64,000 bases of DNA, from NCBI RefSeq assembly GCF_039596395.1, contig NZ_JBCNJT010000001.1:1523315-1587314 (forward strand), read 5' to 3'. Of the stretch, positions 59,225 through 64,000 are shown in pieces. The notes beneath the pieces were generated by a model. It was not told where the DNA came from and ran no database searches. It saw only the letters and a program-made list of their open reading frames with translations. The position numbers were made by a program, and so were the translations under genes. The stretch's first letter is position 1, and each line of letters opens with the position of its first letter. This DNA is from Fluviicola sp. (GTDB lineage: Bacteria > Bacteroidota > Bacteroidia > Flavobacteriales_D > Crocinitomicaceae).

Positions 59225-60403
59225 ATGAAAAGAGTGGTTGTCGGATTATCCGGCGGTGTAGATTCAAGCGTTACAGCACATTTACTGCAACAGGAAGGTT
59301 ACGAAGTAATCGGGTTATTTATGCGTAACTGGCACGATGAAACGGTTACACTTTCCAACGACTGTCCGTGGATCGACGACAGCAATGACGCTCTTCTGGT
59401 AGCCGAACACCTTGGAATTCCTTTCCAGGTTCTGGATCTCAGCAAGGAATACAAAGAACGGATCGTCGACTACATGTTTGCCGAATACGAAGCCGGCAGA
59501 ACTCCAAATCCGGATGTATTGTGCAACCGCGAAATCAAATTTGACGTGTTTTTGAAAGCTGCCATGGAACTGGGAGCAGATTATGTTGCCACAGGACATT
59601 ACTGCAGAAAAACAACGACAGAAGACGGTATTCACCACTTATTGGCAGGATTGGACCCGAATAAGGATCAATCTTACTTCTTGTGCCAGTTATCGCAGGA
59701 ACAACTTTCGAAAGCGCTTTTCCCTATCGGAAACCTGCAAAAATCGGAAGTAAGAGCCATCGCCAAAGAGATCGGGCTTGTGACAGCTGAGAAAAAGGAC
59801 TCACAGGGACTGTGCTTTGTCGGGAAAATTTCCCTACCGGAATTTCTTCAACAAAAACTAGAAGTTAAATACGGTAAAATAATTGAAATCAATGAATTAG
59901 AAAGTCAATTTACCGAATACTCAAACATTCCGGTAGACTTGAATCACGTGGTTGACCTAAGCAAAGAATTTATCTACTCTCCCACTATGGGACTGGAAGT
60001 AGAAAAACATATCGGCGCTCATTATTATACGATCGGGCAGCGAAAAGGGCTTCACATCGGCGGAAGACCGAACCCTTCATTTGTGATTGGAATAGACACC
60101 GAAACAAACACAGTCTATTCCGGACAGAAAGACGATCACCCGGGATTAAACAAATGGGCATTGAAGATCGAAACGAATGAAATGCACTGGATCAACCCGG
60201 ATTTCGCCATGAATATCGGAGACGCAAAAGAATTCGACATCCGGATCAGATACCGCCAGGCATTGCAAAAAGGAACGCTAACCCGTTTGGAAGACGGATA
60301 CTACATCTTGTTCAGCAAAAAACAACGTGGAATTGCTCCCGGACAATTTGCAGCCCTTTACCTGGAAGATGAATTAGTAGGTTCCGGGATTATTTCTCAC
60401 TAG
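59225..60403 (+). CDS. mnmA: tRNA-uridine 2-sulfurtransferase
   Basis: A 392-aa protein. P-loop [15 protein letters not shown] is at residues 8-22. [13 protein letters not shown] has the first catalytic Cys (Cys100), and [14 protein letters not shown] the second (Cys197). The C-terminal barrel has [14 protein letters not shown] and [11 protein letters not shown]. It thiolates U34 of tRNAs for Glu, Gln and Lys using a persulfide carrier. Length is typical. It ends 14 bases inside the convergent HTH regulator gene. Confidence 0.97.
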   Translation: MKRVVVGLSGGVDSSVTAHLLQQEGYEVIGLFMRNWHDETVTLSNDCPWIDDSNDALLVAEHLGIPFQVLDLSKEYKERIVDYMFAEYEAGRTPNPDVLCNREIKFDVFLKAAMELGADYVATGHYCRKTTTEDGIHHLLAGLDPNKDQSYFLCQLSQEQLSKALFPIGNLQKSEVRAIAKEIGLVTAEKKDSQGLCFVGKISLPEFLQQKLEVKYGKIIEINELESQFTEYSNIPVDLNHVVDLSKEFIYSPTMGLEVEKHIGAHYYTIGQRKGLHIGGRPNPSFVIGIDTETNTVYSGQKDDHPGLNKWALKIETNEMHWINPDFAMNIGDAKEFDIRIRYRQALQKGTLTRLEDGYYILFSKKQRGIAPGQFAALYLEDELVGSGIISH

Positions 60404-60767
60404 GAAAATACACATCAAACGTAAAATCGTCGTAAAACACGAGGGTTTTTACTATTTTCTTTCCCGGACGATTGATTTTAGTAGTTTCCGGAACACCCGA
60501 AGCTGATTCTACCGGCTCTGACTTCGTTTGAAGGGAAAACTCAGAAACATCCGCTTCTTTCTTCTCCTGTTTACCGGTGAAAAGCCATTCAGCGGAAACC
60601 CGCGGAAAAGCCTTCAGCAATTTCTCAATAAAATCAAAGCTCGGCTTATTGCGACCGCTCAACACGTGACTCACATTGGATCGCTGAACACCAATCTTAT
60701 CCGCAAAAGATCCGGCATTCAATTTATGCGACTCCATAATCATCCGTAAACGGTCTTTGATTTCCAT
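60390..60767 (-). CDS. XRE-family helix-turn-helix regulator
   Basis: A 125-aa protein. Residues ~5-60 are a Cro/CI-type [45 protein letters not shown] charged linker follows, then a short ending [12 protein letters not shown]. The convergent 3' ends overlap mnmA by 14 bases. The regulated gene is not known. It is a lone regulator without a toxin or phage gene beside it. Confidence 0.88.
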   Translation of the reverse strand: MEIKDRLRMIMESHKLNAGSFADKIGVQRSNVSHVLSGRNKPSFDFIEKLLKAFPRVSAEWLFTGKQEKKEADVSEFSLQTKSEPVESASGVPETTKINRPGKKIVKTLVFYDDFTFDVYFPSEK

Positions 60768-60838
60768 GATACAAATGTATCATTTAATTGCTACAATTTT
60801 AAATTTTATAGTATTCACATTTGTAACAATACTAAACA

Positions 60839-60874
60839 CAAAAAAGCCCCGACGATGATCGCCGGGGCTTTTTC
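60839..60874. terminator. Terminator of the 62-aa gene
   Basis: AAAAAGCCCC - GACGATGATCGC - CGGGGCTTTTT, 18 bases beyond the stop of the small gene. The stem matches the one at 10571-10602. Confidence 0.85.
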
Positions 60875-60892
60875 AATTTATCTGTGAACGTA

Positions 60893-61081
60893 TTAATTGG
60901 AGCTATATCCAAAGAAAAGCATGCTGGTCTTAACCTGTGGCAAATTCGGCCCGAACTTAACCAAATCCATTAGTTCAGCAACTTCAACGATGCTCAAATT
61001 ACTATTCTTACCCATTGCCTTGTGACGTGCTAATTTTGTTTTTGCCAGGCTAATTGCATTATTAATCATTGTGCTTTCCAT
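60893..61081 (-). CDS. Small protein of unknown function
   Basis: A 62-aa protein, MESTMINNAISLAKTKLARH, then NLSIVEVAELMDLVKFGPNL. One or two helices, no signal peptide. It has its own strong terminator and no overlap with known genes, which supports a real gene. I do not recognise a family. Confidence 0.6.
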   Translation of the reverse strand: MESTMINNAISLAKTKLARHKAMGKNSNLSIVEVAELMDLVKFGPNLPQVKTSMLFFGYSSN

Positions 61082-61274
61082 ATTATATAAAACTTTAAAA
61101 TTCAGTGCTGTTTGGACCCATTTACGCCACAGTTGTAGATTAGGTTACAAATCCAATCAAAAAAAATGAAAAAAAGTTGAAATTGATTTAACAATGGGTT
61201 TGAAAGATGAAGCACAAAAATCTTAAAATGAACAACTTACCATTCAAGCACATTTGTAATAAAAAAAAACGAAA

Positions 61275-62051
61275 TTAATTGGAGATTAATTCTTCGTAGG
61301 CATCCTGAATCTCCAAAAATTGTTGAGCATACTCTTCTTTCTTAGCTTCATCCAGGTCTAAATTGCTATCCGGATGGTATTTCTTAGCCAGTTTCCGGTA
61401 GCTTTTTTTAATTTCTTCTTCCGTTGCGGAAGGACCTAAATCCAGGATTGCCAATGCCATACTTTTACGCGTACGTGCATTTGCAATGGTATGCAAACGT
61501 TCATTTCCTGCAGAAGAACCAAAAATGCGCTTGCGGTGTTCAATCACTTTCTTTTCAATGTACATGGACTGAACTCCGATTAATTCACCCAAACGCACCA
61601 AAGCAGTAAATTCGCGATCAATCATGTCTTCATCCACAAATACCAGATCTACCAGGAAATCGATCAAATCAGCACGCTCCTGCGCCTGGTGCATTTTCTG
61701 TACGACCCAATTCGCTACGCTGCGCACATGAATAGACGTTTCTCCTACCAACTCCAGTTCATTGGCAATGATCAACGATTCTATATTAAACTTTTGATTG
61801 ATGTAAACAACAATAAACGATTGTTTTTCAAAAGATTTAACCGCATTTTTCCGCATCATCCAGGCTGCCAGCAACACGTAAATCTGGAAGATCATTTTTT
61901 CGCTTTTTTTACCGGACGGAGGCTGAAAACTTCTTTTCAGGACCAATTCAGAGCTTACTTTCCGTTCACTGGAATCTTTTACCTGGCGTTTGATCAGCAC
62001 CAAAACCAAGACGATAAAAACTACTCCGAATACAATTCCAAGAACCAGCAT
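61275..62051 (-). CDS. DjlA-like membrane-anchored J-domain protein (third of three)
   Basis: A 258-aa protein. An N-terminal membrane helix (LVLGIVFGVVFIVLVLVLI), a TerB-like helical middle domain (IDFLVDLVFVDEDMIDREFTALVRLGELIG, about residues 135-170), and a C-terminal J domain with HPD in AKKYHPDSNLD (about 225-227). The order is that of DjlA, a co-chaperone stimulating DnaK. It starts 1 base after the second copy ends. The family is firm; the client and DnaK partner are unknown. Confidence 0.86.
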   Translation of the reverse strand: MLVLGIVFGVVFIVLVLVLIKRQVKDSSERKVSSELVLKRSFQPPSGKKSEKMIFQIYVLLAAWMMRKNAVKSFEKQSFIVVYINQKFNIESLIIANELELVGETSIHVRSVANWVVQKMHQAQERADLIDFLVDLVFVDEDMIDREFTALVRLGELIGVQSMYIEKKVIEHRKRIFGSSAGNERLHTIANARTRKSMALAILDLGPSATEEEIKKSYRKLAKKYHPDSNLDLDEAKKEEYAQQFLEIQDAYEELISN

Positions 62052-62052
62052 A

Positions 62053-62844
62053 TCAATTACTCATTAAATGATCATACGCCTCCTGTACCCTCTGGAATTT
62101 ATCCGAAAGCGCTTTCTTTTCCTCCACCGTCAAATGCGGATGACTGTCGGGATGGAATTGTTTTACCAGCCTGCGGTAGGATTCTTTGACTTCCTTATCC
62201 GTTGCGTCTGAAGCAATCTCCAATACTTCATAATACGATTCAAATCCGGAGACAGAATTCCTGGCAGATACTTTTCCATGATTTTCAAATAGTTTTTCCT
62301 GAACGTCTTGTGATATATCCTGGTTTCGAATAGCAAATTTTTGAATGATGAAAAGCAAATATTCCTTCTCCGTATCGACCAATTCATGATCAATGAAAGC
62401 TATATCTATCAAAAAAAGAAAAGTTTCCAGTTTCCTTTCATAAGAAATAAACTTGTTACACCATTCTATCAGATCCGCTAAAGGAATCTTATCATCCAAA
62501 AACATATCGATTATTTCATCTGCATCCAGCTTCTTATCATATACTCTTTGAACGAATTGATGGATACGATTTCTTTTAACCATAAAACAGTAACGATCTC
62601 TTTTTATCATAGCCACTGCTAAAACGATCTGGATCTCTCTGAAAACAAGATCCGAATAGGCTGCAGGCATTCTCTTTCCTAACCAAAAAGTAATCTTGTG
62701 CTTTCCTTTACTCCTTAAATACAAGAAATACAACAAAGCCAAAACAAAAGGACCAATAATACAAGTCACGAGGATCGCATTCTCCACCGGATCCACTTTT
62801 TCAGGGACTCCATAACTAACTAAAAGCAATCCTATTTCAATCAT
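62053..62844 (-). CDS. DjlA-like membrane-anchored J-domain protein (second of three)
   Basis: A 263-aa protein with a helix at about residues 22-45, a TerB-like middle (TFLFLIDIAFIDHELVDTEKEYLLFII) and a C-terminal J domain with HPD in KQFHPDSHPH. The start overlaps the upstream copy's stop by 4 bases (ATGA), supporting one operon. It is diverged from its neighbours rather than a recent duplicate. Confidence 0.85.
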   Translation of the reverse strand: MIEIGLLLVSYGVPEKVDPVENAILVTCIIGPFVLALLYFLYLRSKGKHKITFWLGKRMPAAYSDLVFREIQIVLAVAMIKRDRYCFMVKRNRIHQFVQRVYDKKLDADEIIDMFLDDKIPLADLIEWCNKFISYERKLETFLFLIDIAFIDHELVDTEKEYLLFIIQKFAIRNQDISQDVQEKLFENHGKVSARNSVSGFESYYEVLEIASDATDKEVKESYRRLVKQFHPDSHPHLTVEEKKALSDKFQRVQEAYDHLMSN

Positions 62845-63683
62845 GACAACAATTTAAGCAATTCGTCATAATAAAGCTGAAGCTCCTGGAACTTTACTTC
62901 CAGTTCTTTCCGTTCCTCGGTCGTTGCATCCGGGTGACGGTCAGGATGGTACTTTTTCACCAACTTTCGGTATTTTGTCCGCAACAACTCCCCTTCCAAT
63001 GTTTCGCGCTGCATTTCGAAATATACCAACGCCTTGTCAACAATGCTCGCCTGGTAACTTTCAACGCGGGCATCATTGGATTTATTCCAGCGCTCCTGTC
63101 TTCTTGCAAAAGTAGTGTTGATACTCTCCATCAATTCCAGCCATTCGCGGTGCGGCAAACCAAAAGAATCAATGATCCGGATCAGTTCAGCCTTTTCGCG
63201 TAAAGCTACTACTCCATCCTGAGCTGCCATGTGAATTAAGAATCGGACAACATCCTTTCGTTCTTCCTCCGAAAGAAACCGGCAAAGCCAATATACAATG
63301 GATTCGGAACGGTAAACATCCTTGTACGCCATTTTCAGCGATTCATTGAAGGAACCGTGATTCTCCGGATACAGGTAAATAATATACTCCTTCAGGTAAA
63401 TACATTTCTCTTTGAAACAATCCGGATGAGTACGCAACACATTCATACTCAGTAAAACCAGTGCATCGATGTGATTGTAAGGATTAAACCTCGTTTTGAA
63501 GCGAAACTCTTTCCGGATCTTAAAATAGACATAACGGATCAGCCAATAAGTGGGAGCCGCCACTATGATCGCAGTGATTGACAAACCAACGATCGTTTCG
63601 ATCATTTTTTGTCTGTAATATTCCTCTTCGGCTAATTTTTGTATTTGAGCAGACGAAAGTGTCTGTAGCAAAGACCAGGTCAT
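62841..63683 (-). CDS. DjlA-like membrane-anchored J-domain protein (first of three)
   Basis: A 280-aa protein with a helix at about residues 28-52 (MIETIVGLSITAIIVAAPTYWL), a TerB-like middle (VVRFLIHMAAQDGVVALREKAELIRII) and a J domain with KKYHPDRHPDAT. It starts 6 bases after the DUF3820 gene and ends overlapping the second copy. Related in layout to the protein at 39.9 kb. Confidence 0.85.
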   Translation of the reverse strand: MTWSLLQTLSSAQIQKLAEEEYYRQKMIETIVGLSITAIIVAAPTYWLIRYVYFKIRKEFRFKTRFNPYNHIDALVLLSMNVLRTHPDCFKEKCIYLKEYIIYLYPENHGSFNESLKMAYKDVYRSESIVYWLCRFLSEEERKDVVRFLIHMAAQDGVVALREKAELIRIIDSFGLPHREWLELMESINTTFARRQERWNKSNDARVESYQASIVDKALVYFEMQRETLEGELLRTKYRKLVKKYHPDRHPDATTEERKELEVKFQELQLYYDELLKLLS

Positions 63684-63689
63684 TCTTGT

Positions 63690-63902
63690 TTATTTAGGCA
63701 TTAAGGGGTAGATCAAATGTTCCAATCCATTCATTTTGATTTCGTAGACCAATTCCAATTGCTGACCCAATTTTCCGGCGGGAAAACCATTTTGCTTGAA
63801 CCAAACCAGGTAATTTTCAGGCAAATGGATCAAATACCTGTCTTTGTATTTACCGAAAGGCATTTTGGCTTTAGCCAGCGACACTAATTGATGTTCGTCC
63901 AT
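63690..63902 (-). CDS. DUF3820 family protein
   Basis: A 70-aa protein carrying the DUF3820 signature (MPFGKYKDRYLIHLPENYLVWF, then GKLGQQLELVYEIK). Function unknown; cytosolic. It lies between a truncated upstream frame and the DjlA-like operon, 6 bases from the latter, so it is probably cotranscribed with those genes. Confidence 0.88.
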   Translation of the reverse strand: MDEHQLVSLAKAKMPFGKYKDRYLIHLPENYLVWFKQNGFPAGKLGQQLELVYEIKMNGLEHLIYPLMPK

Positions 63903-63911
63903 GGCGTGAAT

Positions 63912-64000
63912 TTAGCTCAAATTAGCCAGATCGAAGATATATTTCGTTCCCGAAGTGCCTTTCTCAAGCGTAAAAGTTCCTTCCAACTGCTCCGACATTG
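63912..64000 (-). CDS. C-terminal end of an unidentified protein (5' part outside window)
   Basis: The reverse strand is open from the window edge to a TAA at 63912. The last residues read MSEQLEGTFTLEKGTSGTKYIFDLANLS. Whether the Met is the true start (28 aa) or internal cannot be decided. The product is unrecognised. It ends 9 bases before the DUF3820 start. Confidence 0.45.
   Translation of the reverse strand, partial: MSEQLEGTFTLEKGTSGTKYIFDLANLS

Noticed and set aside
60390-61081. HTH regulator and 62-aa protein as a toxin-antitoxin pair
   Set aside because: A strong terminator and about 125 bases separate them, and the small protein has no toxin or antitoxin motif.

Overview
The window looks like chromosome from a Bacteroidota (Flavobacteriales) bacterium, perhaps a Fluviicola-like member of the Crocinitomicaceae. 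The grounds are family content and signals, not a database match. Several secreted proteins end in a Por/type IX sorting-like tail with an NPxxG-type motif. Promoter candidates read TAnnTTTG, which is the Bacteroidetes -7 element. Family types include the five-helix cytochrome b558 SdhC, the DUF3078 outer-membrane protein, DUF1573, BatA-type VWA proteins, RibBA fusion, a long NusB and leucine dehydrogenase. No rRNA, tRNA, CRISPR array, transposase or integrase was recognised.

Layout. 1-7.8 kb: a truncated SDR epimerase, a solitary succinate dehydrogenase cytochrome b subunit, a secreted transglutaminase-like/TPR protein, two large secreted proteins, an MtfA-type zinc peptidase and a lipoprotein. 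8.1-10.5 kb: a BlaI/BlaR1-type repressor-protease pair whose sensor carries an unusual run of IID-type heptads; a perfect 12-bp palindrome lies inside the predicted blaI promoter. 10.6-15 kb: an SRPBCC protein, an 892-aa ligase D with all three domains, a DUF3606 protein and a protein built of 15-residue Ser/Lys/Thr-rich repeats. 15.2-19.6 kb: a visibly AT-richer block holding a membrane protein and a three-gene restriction-modification locus (two paralogous m5C methyltransferases plus an HNH endonuclease), the best candidate for an acquired module.

20-32 kb: a coiled-coil lipoprotein, secreted proteins, a run of LptF/G permease, two GT4 glycosyltransferases and a lipoprotein with overlapping ends, then ribBA-lolD-TIGR02757. 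32-37 kb: a BatA-type VWA membrane protein, a dihydroorotase-like protein with altered metal ligands, a methyltransferase and thioredoxin reductase. 37-41 kb: an ECF sigma factor with a DUF2807-tailed candidate anti-sigma protein, a membrane protein, a DjlA-like J protein and Pcm. 41-52.6 kb: acyl-CoA carboxylase beta subunit, ElaA-type GNAT, M13 peptidase, an SPFH protein, a PKD-like secreted protein, a VWA protein, DUF3078 and a thiolase. 53-64 kb: YajC, DUF1573, NusB, leucine dehydrogenase, an ABC exporter, MnmA, an HTH regulator, and an apparent operon of DUF3820 plus three tandem membrane-anchored DjlA-like J proteins.

The intergenic DNA is unusually structured. Five sites hold long imperfect hairpins with related arms (ACCACAAAG/ACCGCAAAG type), several placed directly after terminator T-tracts. 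Two of these share the preceding terminator almost base for base, in opposite orientation. There is also a 126-bp-period tandem duplication after trxB, a dispersed TTATCAAGCTTGATAA element, GTTCAA-rich spacers and short GC palindromes. These, the R-M locus and the DjlA-like family are the main points for a second look.
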